DNA of 64,000 nucleotides, taken from NCBI RefSeq assembly GCF_001984215.1, contig NZ_CP019420.1, positions 4,464,001 to 4,528,000 of the forward strand. The letters run 5' to 3'. The position numbers and the translations under genes were made by a program. Origin of the DNA: Mycobacterium sp. MS1601. Its GTDB lineage: Bacteria; Actinomycetota; Actinomycetes; Mycobacteriales; Mycobacteriaceae. Position 1 is the first letter of the stretch; each line of letters begins with the position of its first letter. Below are positions 1 through 8,956 of the stretch, piece after piece. Under the pieces are notes generated by a model, which was given only the letters and a program-made list of their open reading frames with translations, did not search any database and was not told where the DNA came from.

Positions 1-58
1 TGCAGTCACGCCAGCGGCCGTCGAGGGCATTCCGGAGATGCTCCGCAGTGGTGGTCAT
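1..58 (-). CDS. N-terminus of an acyl-CoA dehydrogenase/oxidase-like protein (partial)
   Basis: An ATG on the minus strand at 58-56 opens a frame that runs off the left edge. Only 19 codons are visible (begins MTTTAEHLRNALDGRWRD). This opening resembles, from memory, mycobacterial acyl-CoA dehydrogenase/oxidase-like proteins, which would act in fatty-acid beta-oxidation. It is divergent from the VIT1-like gene, with only about 35 bases between the starts. The call rests on a very short peptide; the frame could belong to something else. Confidence 0.45.
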   Translation of the reverse strand, partial: MTTTAEHLRNALDGRWRDC

Positions 59-93
59 ACTCGACGGTAACCCGTCGCGGTCCCGAGAAAACT

Positions 94-849
94 GTGATGT
101 CGCAAACCACCGGGCAAATGGCGTTAGATGACCTCATGTCCGAGCAGATCAGGCTCCCTCACGAGCACGACCACAAGCACTCCGATGTCAGCGGCGGTTG
201 GTTGCGGGCAGCGACGTTCGGAGCGATGGATGGTCTGGTGTCCAACACCGCGCTGATCGCAGGTGTGGCCGCTGCGGCTGCTGCGGATGCCGTTGTGCTG
301 GCCGGCGTTGCCGGGCTGTTGGCGGGGTCGTTCTCGATGGCGCTCGGCGAGTACACGTCCGTGACGACGGCCAATGAGCAGATCGATTCCGAAGTGAAGG
401 TGGAACGCCGGGCTATTCAGGCAAACCCGCACGGCGAGAAGGCCGAGTTGGTGCAGATGCTCATGCAGATGGGGCTGAGCGAGCCGACCGCCGCCCAGGC
501 CACCGAGGAACTGCATCGCGACGAGAACAAGGCCACCAACTTCCATCTGGTGCAGGAACTCGGCGTCGATCCCACCGAGAAACCGTCGCCATGGGTGGCT
601 GCGGGGTCGTCGTTCGTGATGTTCGCAATCGGCGCCATCATTCCGCTGATCCCGTTCCTGCTCGGCTTCGAATCCCTGTGGGCGGGGCTGGCGTGCGGCG
701 GGCTGGGCTTGCTCGTAGCAGGAGGTCTGGCGGCCCGCTTCACTGGCAAACCGTGGTACTTCGCCAGCCTGCGGCAGCTGGCTTTCGGCGGATTGGCCAT
801 CGCGGCCACCTATGTCGTCGGCCATCTGATCGGTGCTGTCGTCGCCTGA
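94..849 (+). CDS. VIT1/CCC1-family metal transporter
   Basis: Predicted inner-membrane transporter of the VIT1/CCC1 family, which moves iron or manganese out of the cytosol. The family motif DGLVSN lies at about residues 46-51, followed by the conserved segment LAGSFSMALGEY at about 76-87. A cytoplasmic helical insert (about 95-160) precedes three C-terminal hydrophobic segments. The N-terminus carries a histidine cluster (HEHDHKH, about 23-29) that could bind metal. The frame opens with GTG at 94 and ATG at 97; either start may be used. Length (251 aa) is normal for the family. The transported metal cannot be told from sequence. Confidence 0.88.
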   Translation: MMSQTTGQMALDDLMSEQIRLPHEHDHKHSDVSGGWLRAATFGAMDGLVSNTALIAGVAAAAAADAVVLAGVAGLLAGSFSMALGEYTSVTTANEQIDSEVKVERRAIQANPHGEKAELVQMLMQMGLSEPTAAQATEELHRDENKATNFHLVQELGVDPTEKPSPWVAAGSSFVMFAIGAIIPLIPFLLGFESLWAGLACGGLGLLVAGGLAARFTGKPWYFASLRQLAFGGLAIAATYVVGHLIGAVVA

Positions 850-878
850 TGTTCACCTGCCGCATCTAAGTTGCCCCC

Positions 879-1934
879 ATGCATCGCCGAATCGTGCTGG
901 TCGCTTCCGCCGTCGCTCTGTTGAGCCCGCCTGTCGCCCATGCCGAGGAGCCGGTGCTGACCTATCTGGGCAAGGTCGAGTTCCCCGCGGACACGAGGTA
1001 TGACGGCACCCTGGTGGGCGGGCTGTCCGGGATCAGCTACAACCCGGTCGACCAGCTGTATTACATCGTCAGCGACGATCGCTCCGAGCACAATCCGGCC
1101 CGTTTTTACACTGCGCGGATCACGCTGTCCGACAACCGGATCAGTGACGTCCAGTTCGTCGGCACCACTGCCTTCCAAGGTTTGGCCGCCGACGCTCCAC
1201 CGGACGCCGAAGGCATCGCCGTCGACCCCGGCCGGCACCGGCTGTACTGGTCCAGCGAAGGTGCCCGTGATGTCGACGGCGGACTGCTGCTACACCCGCG
1301 GGTCCGGATTGCCGGCTTCGACGGCGCCCCGCTCGGGGAGTTCGACTTACTGCCCGGTCTGCGTGTCTCGCCGGATGAGCAGGGCCCCCGCGAGAACCGC
1401 GCGCTGGAGGGTTTGACGCTGACTCCTGGTGGTGCCTCGGTGTTCGCCGCGATGGAGGGGCCGGTTTACGCCGACGGCCCGCTCCCCGACGAGAATGCGG
1501 GCGCCCTGACCCGAGTGACCCGGTACGACGCTCAGACCGGCATGGCGACAGGGCAATTCGCCTATCCACTGGATGCGGTGACAGCCGGGCCCGGTGGCGA
1601 CAACGGCCTCAGTGACCTGCTGGCTCTCGACGACGGGACCTTCCTGGTGCTGGAGCGCGGCTTCGGCACCCACTCGGAGGTACGGATCTACCGTGCGAGC
1701 ATCGCCGACGCCGAGGATGTGCTGCACCGGCCGAGCCTGATCGGGGCACCGGTGGGTGCCATGACCAAGACGCTGCTGGCCGATTTGGCGACCATTCCGG
1801 GGCTGGATCCCGATAACGTCGAAGGCTTGACGCTCGGGCCGCTGCTTCCGGACGGTCGTCAGTCGATGGTGCTGGTCAGCGACGACAACTTCAGCGACAG
1901 TCAGGTCACCCAGTTCCTGTTGTTCGCCATGTGA
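879..1934 (+). CDS. Exported esterase-like phytase-family protein
   Basis: 351-aa secreted protein with a signal peptide cleaved near residue 22 (VAHA/EE). The body fits the 'esterase-like activity of phytase' family: an early GGLSGISYNP segment with a following YIVSDDRS, a middle DAEGIAVDP segment and a late DNVEGLTL segment, a beta-propeller pattern with acidic loops. Substrate is unknown; members are assigned phosphoesterase or esterase activity mostly by similarity. It follows the transporter by about 30 bases on the same strand and may be co-transcribed. No clear Shine-Dalgarno precedes the ATG at 879. Confidence 0.82.
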   Translation: MHRRIVLVASAVALLSPPVAHAEEPVLTYLGKVEFPADTRYDGTLVGGLSGISYNPVDQLYYIVSDDRSEHNPARFYTARITLSDNRISDVQFVGTTAFQGLAADAPPDAEGIAVDPGRHRLYWSSEGARDVDGGLLLHPRVRIAGFDGAPLGEFDLLPGLRVSPDEQGPRENRALEGLTLTPGGASVFAAMEGPVYADGPLPDENAGALTRVTRYDAQTGMATGQFAYPLDAVTAGPGGDNGLSDLLALDDGTFLVLERGFGTHSEVRIYRASIADAEDVLHRPSLIGAPVGAMTKTLLADLATIPGLDPDNVEGLTLGPLLPDGRQSMVLVSDDNFSDSQVTQFLLFAM

Positions 1935-2067
1935 CGTGCAGTTTCTGCCACCTCGCGATCAATCACTGCCAACGGAAATCATCGGTCTCCTGGTCTGGTT
2001 GTGAGAAGTAGAACCGCGACTCACCGAGAGCCACGATTCCCAGGCACTCGAAGAGAGAAGCAGGATC

Positions 2068-2388
2068 ATGAAGAAATTCACCGTCGCCACAATCGTCGGA
2101 ACAGCCCTCACCGCAGCTACTTTGGGCTTGGCCGCCCCGGCGCTGGCCGCCCCCACGGGAGTGGGCAACGCCCAGGACACCATTTCCTCGCTGGAGGCGC
2201 AGGGGTACAAGGTGATCGTCAACCGGCTGGGCAACGCCCCGCTGAACGAGGCCAACGTCGTTTCGGTGGGGGAGGGCCCCAGCTTCAACCATCCGGCATC
2301 GGGTCTGCGGTTGCGCGACAACTACACCGGTCATGACCGCAACTTCGGTACACAGCAAGTGCAGTCGGTGTATGTCACCATTCGCTAG
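2068..2388 (+). CDS. Small exported mycobacterial protein
   Basis: 106-aa protein with a clear signal peptide ending near residue 28 (ALAA/PT). The mature part contains a TISSLEAQGYKVIVN segment, a pattern I recognise from many short exported mycobacterial proteins of unknown function. AGGAT lies just upstream of the ATG. A strong bidirectional-type hairpin follows at 2398-2431. No enzymatic motif is visible; function unknown. Confidence 0.75.
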   Translation: MKKFTVATIVGTALTAATLGLAAPALAAPTGVGNAQDTISSLEAQGYKVIVNRLGNAPLNEANVVSVGEGPSFNHPASGLRLRDNYTGHDRNFGTQQVQSVYVTIR

Positions 2389-2397
2389 ACATCACAG

Positions 2398-2431
2398 CCG
2401 ACACGGCACCCCACATGGGGTGCCGTGTCGG
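2398..2431. terminator. Bidirectional hairpin terminator between convergent genes
   Basis: A perfect 15-bp inverted repeat (arms 2398-2412 and 2417-2431) with a 4-base loop sits between the ends of the convergent exported-protein and MFS genes. It has no long T-run, which is common in mycobacterial terminators. Its position between two facing stop codons supports a shared terminator. Confidence 0.72.
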
Positions 2432-2434
2432 TGT

Positions 2435-3634
2435 CTAACTCGTTGACGCCAGAGTCTCGTCTTCGGCGAACTCCACTTCCGTCTCGGGTTCGTCGATCCC
2501 GGTCAGCCAGCGTCGCGTGACGAACAGCACCGCCGCGCCGATCAGCACAGCACCCGCACCCACCCAGTACGGCAGGTGTGCGCTGACCTGCTCGCCCAGC
2601 GCACCGGCCAGCCACGGCGCCAACGCCGCGCCGGCGAAGCGCACGAAACTATATGCCGCAGAGGCAACTCCGCGCTCCACCGGAGCGGCCTTCATCACCG
2701 TTTCGGTGATCAGCGTGTTGTTCACACCGATCCACAGACCGGCGATGATCACGCACACCGCCAGTACGGCCTTGGAGTCGGTGAGCACCGCCATCACTGC
2801 CAGGGTGGCCGTCATCAGCAGCAGGTTCGCCACCAAGGTGGGCACGGTGCCGAATTGGCGTTGCAATCGCGGTGCCACCACAACCGAGGTGAACGCCAGT
2901 GCCAGACCCCAGCCGAAGAAGATCAGCCCGATGCCATGGGCGTCCATGTCCAGTGGGAAGGGCGTGAACGCCAGCAGGGTGAAGAAGCCGAAGTTGTACA
3001 GCAGCGCGGTGATGGCCACACCCAGCAGTCCGCGGTGTCGCAGCGCGCGGAACGGGTCAAGCAGCGACGTCGAACGGGCGGCGGGGGGAGTGGCGGGTAG
3101 CAGCAGCGCCGTCACCAGCACCGCCACCGCCATCAGCGCCGACACCCCGAAGAACGGCCCGCGCCAGGAGATCGACCCCAGCACGCCACCCACCAGCGGG
3201 CCGACCGCGATGCCCAGCCCCAACGCCGCCTCGTAGAGAATGACCGCCTGAGCCACCGATCCGCGGGCAGAGTTGACGATGGTGGCCAGTGCGGTCGCCA
3301 CGAACAGCGCGTTGCCCAGCCCCCACAGGGCGCGCCAGCCGACGATTTCGAGCACTGTGTCCGACAGTCCGGCCAGTCCGGCGCCGGCGATGATGATCAC
3401 CAGACCCAGAATCAGGGTGCGCTTCGGCCCGATGCGTGAGGACACCACTCCGGTGATGAGCATCGCCACTCCCATCACGGCCATGTAGCTGGTGAACAGA
3501 AGTGAGACCTGTGACGGCGTGGCGTCGAGGTTGTCGGCAATCGGTTTGAGGATGGGATCGACGAGTCCGATGCCCATGAATGCCACGACGGAGGCGAACG
3601 CCACCGCCCACACCGCCTTTGGTTGGCGCCACAT
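2435..3634 (-). CDS. MFS drug/metabolite exporter
   Basis: 399-aa major facilitator superfamily protein with about 12 hydrophobic segments. The loop after TM2 reads SSRIGPKRTLILG, the usual MFS signature region, and an acidic tail follows TM12. The pattern suits the 12-TM drug:H+ antiporter branch; substrate unknown. ATG at 3634 is preceded by GGAAAA at a suitable distance. It lies downstream of the marR-type gene on the same strand but is separated from it by an intrinsic terminator, and its 5' region holds a short ATAG/CTAT palindrome resembling the MarR operator. It is therefore probably transcribed from its own MarR-controlled promoter. Confidence 0.9.
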   Translation of the reverse strand: MWRQPKAVWAVAFASVVAFMGIGLVDPILKPIADNLDATPSQVSLLFTSYMAVMGVAMLITGVVSSRIGPKRTLILGLVIIIAGAGLAGLSDTVLEIVGWRALWGLGNALFVATALATIVNSARGSVAQAVILYEAALGLGIAVGPLVGGVLGSISWRGPFFGVSALMAVAVLVTALLLPATPPAARSTSLLDPFRALRHRGLLGVAITALLYNFGFFTLLAFTPFPLDMDAHGIGLIFFGWGLALAFTSVVVAPRLQRQFGTVPTLVANLLLMTATLAVMAVLTDSKAVLAVCVIIAGLWIGVNNTLITETVMKAAPVERGVASAAYSFVRFAGAALAPWLAGALGEQVSAHLPYWVGAGAVLIGAAVLFVTRRWLTGIDEPETEVEFAEDETLASTS

Positions 3635-3647
3635 ATAGTTTTCCTAT
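3635..3647. promoter_or_regulatory. Candidate MarR half-operator before the MFS gene
   Basis: An inverted repeat, ATAG and CTAT around five bases, lies directly upstream of the MFS start codon. The same ATAGG-type half-sites occur in the palindrome upstream of the marR gene (4151-4174). Binding of the neighbouring MarR protein here is inferred from that similarity. Confidence 0.35.
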
Positions 3648-3657
3648 CTATTTGGGC

Positions 3658-3692
3658 AAAAAAAGGGCTCAGCGGGGAGGCCCGCTGAGCCC
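3658..3692 (-). terminator. Intrinsic terminator after the marR-type gene
   Basis: On the minus strand, a perfect 12-bp stem (3681-3692 with 3665-3676) and 4-base loop are followed by seven T residues (3664-3658). This is a textbook rho-independent terminator, unusual for its long T-run in a high-GC genome. It lies eight bases past the marR stop and before the MFS start, so it would uncouple the two genes or act as an attenuator. Confidence 0.85.
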
Positions 3693-3699
3693 GGCCTGT

Positions 3700-4146
3700 C
3701 TAACTGTTCTGTGCTGTCCGCAGCATCTGCCGCATCACGTCGACCGCGGTGCTCAGGGCGGATCGCTCGGCGTCGGTCAACTGCTCCAGCAGGGGATCGA
3801 TGACGGCTGCGCGATCCACCCGCGCCCGGGCCAGTACCTCGATTCCGGTCTCGGTGATCCTGATCAGGACGGCGCGCGCATCACCGGGGTCGGGGGTGCG
3901 TGTCACCAGGCCGGCGTCCTCGAGGCGGCGCACCTGGGTGGTCATGGTCGGCTGGGAGCAGTGGTCCAGCTCGGCGAGATCGGAGATCCGGGCTTCGCCC
4001 CGGTCTTCGATGGTCGAGAGCAGCCGCGCCTGCGCCCAGGGCAGGGGGAGTTGGGTGCGCTGTGTCGCGAATCGGTTGAGTCGAGCCACAACGCTGAGTA
4101 AGTCGGCGCCCAGGCCGGTAGTGTCTGGGGCGCTGGCAGTCGTCAT
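3700..4146 (-). CDS. MarR-family transcriptional regulator
   Basis: 148-aa winged-helix regulator. The recognition region [29 protein letters not shown] (about residues 53-82) and the wing with [17 protein letters not shown] are typical of MarR. It is divergent from the ECF transporter gene and upstream of the MFS exporter. A 24-bp palindrome sits just before its ATG (4146), consistent with autorepression. The likely role is ligand-responsive control of the exporter; the ligand is unknown. Confidence 0.92.
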   Translation of the reverse strand: MTTASAPDTTGLGADLLSVVARLNRFATQRTQLPLPWAQARLLSTIEDRGEARISDLAELDHCSQPTMTTQVRRLEDAGLVTRTPDPGDARAVLIRITETGIEVLARARVDRAAVIDPLLEQLTDAERSALSTAVDVMRQMLRTAQNS

Positions 4147-4150
4147 GAAT

Positions 4151-4174
4151 CATAGGTTACATAGAAACCCTATG
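4151..4174. promoter_or_regulatory. Palindromic operator upstream of marR
   Basis: CATAGG (4151-4156) and CCTATG (4169-4174) form an inverted repeat around a 12-bp AT-rich spacer, in a locally AT-rich stretch between the divergent marR and ECF genes. The size and symmetry suit a MarR dimer. It could control both divergent promoters. Confidence 0.5.
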
Positions 4175-4210
4175 CATTTCAATCTGTGGAGTCACTGGCA
4201 GAATCGAAGA

Positions 4211-6256
4211 ATGACCTCGAGCCCCGCGGCCGCTGTGCCCAGATCGGCCAGGTCACTCCGTCCGGCAGAAATCGCGCAGGCCGCCGTCATGGCCGCGTTG
4301 TGCGCCGCCACCGCCATCATCGCCGTCGTCGTTCCCTTCGCCGCCGCACTCTCGCTGTTGGGCACTGTTCCCATGGCGCTGCTGGCGTACCGATATCGGG
4401 TCCGGGTGCTGCTCTCCGCCGCCGTCGCAGCCGGGATCATCGCTTTTTTGATCGCGGGGCTGGGTGGCTTCATGACGGTCGCGAACTGCGCCTACATCGG
4501 CGGCCTCGCCGGCGTGGTGCGTCGCCGCGGTCGCGGGACCCCGACCGTGGTGGCTGCCTCGTTCGTGGCGGGCGTGCTGTTCGGTCTCTTTGTCGTCGGT
4601 GCCCTGGCAGTGCTCTCCCGCCTGCGAAATCTGATCTTTGCCTCCATGACGGCCAACGTCGACGGCACCGCCGCGATACTGGCGCGCATTCCTGCGCTCG
4701 AGCAGACCTCGCAGGATCTCAAGGACTTCTTCCAAGTCGCGCTGAGCTACTGGCCGTGGCTGATGATGGGCTACGCCATCTTCGCGATCATGAGCGTCAC
4801 GCTGATGGGGTGGTGGGCGCTGTCGAAGGTGCTGCACCGGCTGCGCGGACTTCCCGACGTCCACAAACTGGACCTGGTCGACGTCGCCGAAACTCCCGCG
4901 CCGGTTCCGGTACGACTGCGCGACGTGTCGTTCCGCTACCCGAACGCCGACCACGACGCTCTGGCGCCGGTCAGCCTGGATATCGGCACGGGCGAGCATG
5001 TCGCGATCACCGGCGCCAACGGTTCCGGAAAGACCACGCTCATGTTGTTGCTCGCCGGGCGTCAACCAAGCTCGGGCGTCATCGAGCGCGACGGCGGGGT
5101 CGGACTGGGTGCCCTCGGTGGTACCGCGGTGATCATGCAACACCCCGAGAGCCAGGTGCTGGGCACTCGGGTCGCCGACGACGTGGTGTGGGGTCTGCCG
5201 CCCGGGACACACACCGACGTCGAGGCGTTGTTGTCCGAGGTGGGGCTGGCCGGGATGGGTGAGCGTGACACCGGCGGGCTCTCCGGCGGCGAATTGCAGC
5301 GGCTGGCAGTGGCCGCGGCGCTGGCCCGCCGGCCGGCCATGCTGATCGCCGACGAGGTGACCTCGATGGTCGACCAGGCCGGACGCGACGCACTGCTCGA
5401 TGTGCTCTCGGGACTGTCCCAGCGCCACGACATGTCGCTGGTGCACATCACCCACTACAACAACGAGGCTGACAGCGCCGACCGCGCCGTAAACCTCAGC
5501 GCCTCGGCTGACAACACCTCCATGGTCGCCACCGCCGCGGCCCCGGCCGCCACCGTCGCCAACGGCAGCCAGCCGAAGGGCACGCCCGTCCTCGAACTCG
5601 ACCGCGTGAGCCACGAGTACGGCACCGGCACCCCGTGGGCCAAGCCCGCACTGCAGAACATCAGCTTTGCCGTGCACGAAGGAGACGGCGTGCTGATCCA
5701 CGGCGGAAACGGGTCGGGCAAATCAACGCTGGCTTGGATCATGGCCGGCCTGGCCGTGCCCACCTTCGGTACCGCACTGGTGGATGGCCAACCCGCTCAC
5801 GAGCGGGTGGGATCGGTGGCACTGGCCTTCCAAGCGGCGCGGCTGCAGCTGATGCGTGCCCGCGTCGACCTCGAGGTGGCCTCGGCTGCGGGGTTCGAGC
5901 CTGGTGACAAGAAACGGGTGTACGCGGCGCTCAATTCCGTCGGCCTGGACTCGTCGCTGGCGCGGCGGCGCACCGACCAGCTCTCCGGCGGCCAGATGCG
6001 TCGCGTGGTGCTGGCCGGACTGCTGGCTCGTGAACCCAAGGCGCTCATCCTCGACGAACCGCTGGCCGGTCTGGACGCCGAGAGCCAGGCCGGGTTGCTG
6101 CGCCTGCTGGAAGACCTGCGCAAGAACAGAGGCCTGACCGTCGTGGTGATCTCGCACGATTTCGTGGGGCTCGAAGAGCTGTGCCCACGGATCCTGCATC
6201 TGCGCGACGGCGTGATGGAGCCGGTGTCGACGACGTCGGCGGGAGGCATGTCATGA
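4211..6256 (+). CDS. ECF transporter: membrane (S-like) domain fused to two ABC ATPases
   Basis: 681-aa fusion in the style of M. tuberculosis Rv2326c. Residues about 1-200 are hydrophobic and act as a membrane/substrate-binding part. Two ATPase domains follow. The first has Walker A GANGSGKT (about 267), signature LSGGE (about 356) and Walker B MLIADE. The second has Walker A GGNGSGKS (about 497), signature LSGGQ (about 590) and Walker B LILDEP. The ATG at 4211 was chosen because the upstream extension overlaps the divergent marR gene. The stop overlaps the next gene's ATG (ATGA), so the two are translationally coupled. The imported substrate, perhaps a vitamin or metal, is unknown. Confidence 0.88.
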   Translation: MTSSPAAAVPRSARSLRPAEIAQAAVMAALCAATAIIAVVVPFAAALSLLGTVPMALLAYRYRVRVLLSAAVAAGIIAFLIAGLGGFMTVANCAYIGGLAGVVRRRGRGTPTVVAASFVAGVLFGLFVVGALAVLSRLRNLIFASMTANVDGTAAILARIPALEQTSQDLKDFFQVALSYWPWLMMGYAIFAIMSVTLMGWWALSKVLHRLRGLPDVHKLDLVDVAETPAPVPVRLRDVSFRYPNADHDALAPVSLDIGTGEHVAITGANGSGKTTLMLLLAGRQPSSGVIERDGGVGLGALGGTAVIMQHPESQVLGTRVADDVVWGLPPGTHTDVEALLSEVGLAGMGERDTGGLSGGELQRLAVAAALARRPAMLIADEVTSMVDQAGRDALLDVLSGLSQRHDMSLVHITHYNNEADSADRAVNLSASADNTSMVATAAAPAATVANGSQPKGTPVLELDRVSHEYGTGTPWAKPALQNISFAVHEGDGVLIHGGNGSGKSTLAWIMAGLAVPTFGTALVDGQPAHERVGSVALAFQAARLQLMRARVDLEVASAAGFEPGDKKRVYAALNSVGLDSSLARRRTDQLSGGQMRRVVLAGLLAREPKALILDEPLAGLDAESQAGLLRLLEDLRKNRGLTVVVISHDFVGLEELCPRILHLRDGVMEPVSTTSAGGMS

Positions 6257-7107
6257 CCACTTCTGAGTCCGCGCCGCCGCGGAACCCGACACCGCGTTCG
6301 GTGGTGTTGCTGCGGCCGGTGCCCGGCGACTCCGTGATCCACCGGTTGTGGGCGGGCACCAAATTGCTCGTGGTGTTCGTCCTCGGGGTGCTGATGACGT
6401 TCTATCCGGGCTGGGTGCCCATCGGGCTGGTCGCGGTGTTGGTCGCCGTGGCGGCTTACCTGGCTCGCATCCCGCGTGGGGTGTTGCCGTCGATTCCGTT
6501 GTGGCTGTGGATCTTCCTGTTCATCGGCGGGTTGACGGCCTCGTTTGCCGGCGGGGCCCCGGAGTTCGTGGTGGGTTCGGTCACGGTGGGATTGGGTGGC
6601 CTGCTGAACTTCCTGCGCATCACCGCGCTGTCCATCGTGCTGCTGGCGCTGGGCGCCATGGTGTCGTGGACGACGAACGTCTCCGACGTGGCACCTGCCG
6701 TGGCCACACTTGGCCGACCCTTCCGGCGGCTGGGGATCCCCGTCGACGATTGGGCTGTGACACTGGCGCTGGCGCTGCGGTCCTTCCCGATGCTGATCGA
6801 CGAATTCCGCGTGTTGTTCGCCGCCCGCAAACTGCGTCCGCGGCCGCCGCTGACCACGCGGAAGGACAAGCGCCGCCGCTGGGGTATCGAGCTGGTCGAT
6901 CTGCTGGCCGCCGCCATCACCGTCTCGCTGCGTCGCGGCGACGAGATGGGTGACGCCATCACCGCCCGCGGCGGCACCGGGCAGATCTCCGCGGCCGAAT
7001 CCAAACCGGCGCGCCGAGACTGGATCACCATGGCCATCGTCGTCGTGGTCTGCGCGCTGGCGCTGGTGGCAGAGCTGACCGTCCTGGGCACCAGCTCGGC
7101 CCGCTGA
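6253..7107 (+). CDS. ECF transporter T component (EcfT/CbiQ family)
   Basis: 284-aa membrane protein that couples the ATPases to the substrate-binding part of an ECF importer. It has several hydrophobic segments (about residues 30-160 and 255-275). The cytoplasmic coupling helices carry [10 protein letters not shown] and, further on, GDAITARGG, matching the alanine-arginine-glycine motifs of EcfT. It resembles Rv2325c, the partner of Rv2326c. The start at 6253 overlaps the preceding stop by four bases, so S-A-A and T subunits are made together. Confidence 0.87.
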   Translation: MTTSESAPPRNPTPRSVVLLRPVPGDSVIHRLWAGTKLLVVFVLGVLMTFYPGWVPIGLVAVLVAVAAYLARIPRGVLPSIPLWLWIFLFIGGLTASFAGGAPEFVVGSVTVGLGGLLNFLRITALSIVLLALGAMVSWTTNVSDVAPAVATLGRPFRRLGIPVDDWAVTLALALRSFPMLIDEFRVLFAARKLRPRPPLTTRKDKRRRWGIELVDLLAAAITVSLRRGDEMGDAITARGGTGQISAAESKPARRDWITMAIVVVVCALALVAELTVLGTSSAR

Positions 7108-7280
7108 ACAATCGCACGACAGCGCTCTCGCGCGCTTGTTGGCTCCTTGCTCCGGCAGTCGTACCGGCCGGGCGCCTGACCTGGGGCGCCACCGATGTCG
7201 GCGCCCGCGTTGACGTTCGGGGCAATAACCGACGTCGGCGACAGGCTGACTAATCCGACTCACGGTGGGAGGGTGGGCTG

Positions 7281-8729
7281 ATGGCGATTCACCAACAAGA
7301 CACGTCGCGGACACTGTTCGGCCATCCCATCGGGTTGACCAACCTCTTCGGCGTCGAGCTGTGGGAGCGCTTCTCCTTCTACGGCATGCTCACCATCCTG
7401 GGCTATTACCTGTACTACTCAGCCACCGACGGCGGGCTGGGGTTGCCGCAGGCCACGGCGACGGGCATCGTCGGCGCCTACGGCGGATTGGTCTATCTGG
7501 CAACCATTCTCGGCGGTTGGATCGCCGACCGGGTGCTCGGCATGGAACGAACCGTGTTCTACGGCGGCATCGTGGTGATGGCGGGGCACATCGCACTGGC
7601 GGTCCTGCCCGGTATGGCCGGTGTCGGGGTGGGGTTGGTGCTGGTGGCGCTGGGTTCCGGAGCCTTGAAGGCCAACGCGTCCTCGCTGCTGGGCACCCTG
7701 TACGCCAAGGGCGATCCCCGCGCCGACGGCGGGTTCACCCTCTTCTACCTGGGCATCAACCTGGGCGCCTTCGTGGGCCCGCTGCTCACCGGGCTGCTGC
7801 AGACCAGAATCGGCTTCCACGTCGGGTTCGGCGCCGCAGCTGTCGGCATGGCTCTCGGTCTGGCGCAGTACGTGGTGTTCCGCCGCAACCTCGGCGCCCA
7901 CGGTCGCGATGTGCCGAACCCGCTGCCGCGCAGTGCCATCGGCAAGGCCGTCGGGACCTTCGCAGCCGCGGTGGTGATGGTCGCTGTGGTGATCGTCGTG
8001 GGCTGGGTGACGCTGGACAACCTGTCGCAATTCACCACCGGCGTCATCATCGTCGCCGCAGTCGCCTACTTCGTGATCATGCTCCGTAGTCAGCGGGTGA
8101 CCGCCCCGGAGCGCACGCGGGTGCGCGCGTTCATCCCGCTGTTCATCGCCAACGCGGTGTTCTGGTCGCTGTTCCAGCAGATCTTCACGGTGTTGGCGGT
8201 GTACTCCGATGAGCGGATGGACTGGTCGATCTTCGGCTGGACGGCGCCCTCGAGCTGGATCGGTTCCATCGAACCGGTGTGGGTCATCGCACTCTCGCCA
8301 CTGTTGGCCGTGCTGTGGACCCGCTGGGGTGAGCGCGCCCCCACCACACCCCGCAAGTTCGCCTACGGTGTCATCGGGATGGGTCTGGCGTTTCTGTGCT
8401 TCGTGCCGCTGGCCGGTGTGGCCAAAGTGCCCGGCCTGATTGTTTTTGTCATCCTCGGCGTGTTCGCGGTCTCCGAACTGCTGCTGTCGCCGATCGGATT
8501 GTCCGTCACCACAAAGCTTGCGCCAGAGGCGTTCCGGGCCCAGATGATGGCACTGTACTTCCTGTCGGTGGGACTGGGCACGTCGATGTCCGGGGTGCTC
8601 TCCGGGTACTACGATCCGGACCACGAGGTGGCCTACTTCGGCATCCTCGGCGTCATCACCGTCGTCGTCGGCGTCATCACCTTCACCATCGCTCCGTGGA
8701 TCAGCAGGCACATGGAAGGAGTGCACTGA
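7281..8729 (+). CDS. POT/PTR-family proton-coupled peptide transporter
   Basis: 482-aa membrane protein with about 12-14 hydrophobic segments. The diagnostic POT motif ELWERFSFYG is at about residues 26-35 (ExxERFxYYG in the family), where the Glu and Arg take part in proton coupling. A second family stretch, GSGALKANASSLLG, lies at about residues 126-139. It should import di- and tripeptides by proton symport. GTGGGAGGG is placed just upstream of the ATG. It appears monocistronic. Confidence 0.92.
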   Translation: MAIHQQDTSRTLFGHPIGLTNLFGVELWERFSFYGMLTILGYYLYYSATDGGLGLPQATATGIVGAYGGLVYLATILGGWIADRVLGMERTVFYGGIVVMAGHIALAVLPGMAGVGVGLVLVALGSGALKANASSLLGTLYAKGDPRADGGFTLFYLGINLGAFVGPLLTGLLQTRIGFHVGFGAAAVGMALGLAQYVVFRRNLGAHGRDVPNPLPRSAIGKAVGTFAAAVVMVAVVIVVGWVTLDNLSQFTTGVIIVAAVAYFVIMLRSQRVTAPERTRVRAFIPLFIANAVFWSLFQQIFTVLAVYSDERMDWSIFGWTAPSSWIGSIEPVWVIALSPLLAVLWTRWGERAPTTPRKFAYGVIGMGLAFLCFVPLAGVAKVPGLIVFVILGVFAVSELLLSPIGLSVTTKLAPEAFRAQMMALYFLSVGLGTSMSGVLSGYYDPDHEVAYFGILGVITVVVGVITFTIAPWISRHMEGVH

Positions 8730-8733
8730 TCAG

Positions 8734-8940
8734 TCAGGACCGGCACCGGCAGCACGCGTCGAGCAGCGGGTCCGATTGGCGCTCAGTCACTTCAGCGGTC
8801 GCGAAGTACGTCGTGATGTCGTCACGCAGCTTCGGTTCCTTCCAGTACTCACCGTGACCCAGCGTTTGGCTGTCCATCTTCTCGGTGACATCGACGTTGT
8901 TGCTCTCTGGTTCCAGCGGTAGCGGCGGCGTGCACGTGAA
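8734..8940 (-). pseudogene. C-terminal remnant of an unidentified protein
   Basis: A minus-strand frame from a TAG at about 8940 to a TGA at 8734 translates without a plausible start until an internal ATG at 8877, which would give only 47 aa. The text (for example LGHGEYWKEPKLRDDITTYF) has biased composition and reads like the tail of a longer protein whose front is gone. Parent family not recognised. It could also be a small real gene starting at 8877. Confidence 0.35.
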
Positions 8941-8956
8941 CTACCTGTGTTGAGAG

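Noticed and set aside
3749..4210. Upstream extension of the ECF transporter frame
   Set aside because: It overlaps the marR gene in antisense; the ATG at 4211 gives the family-typical N-terminus.
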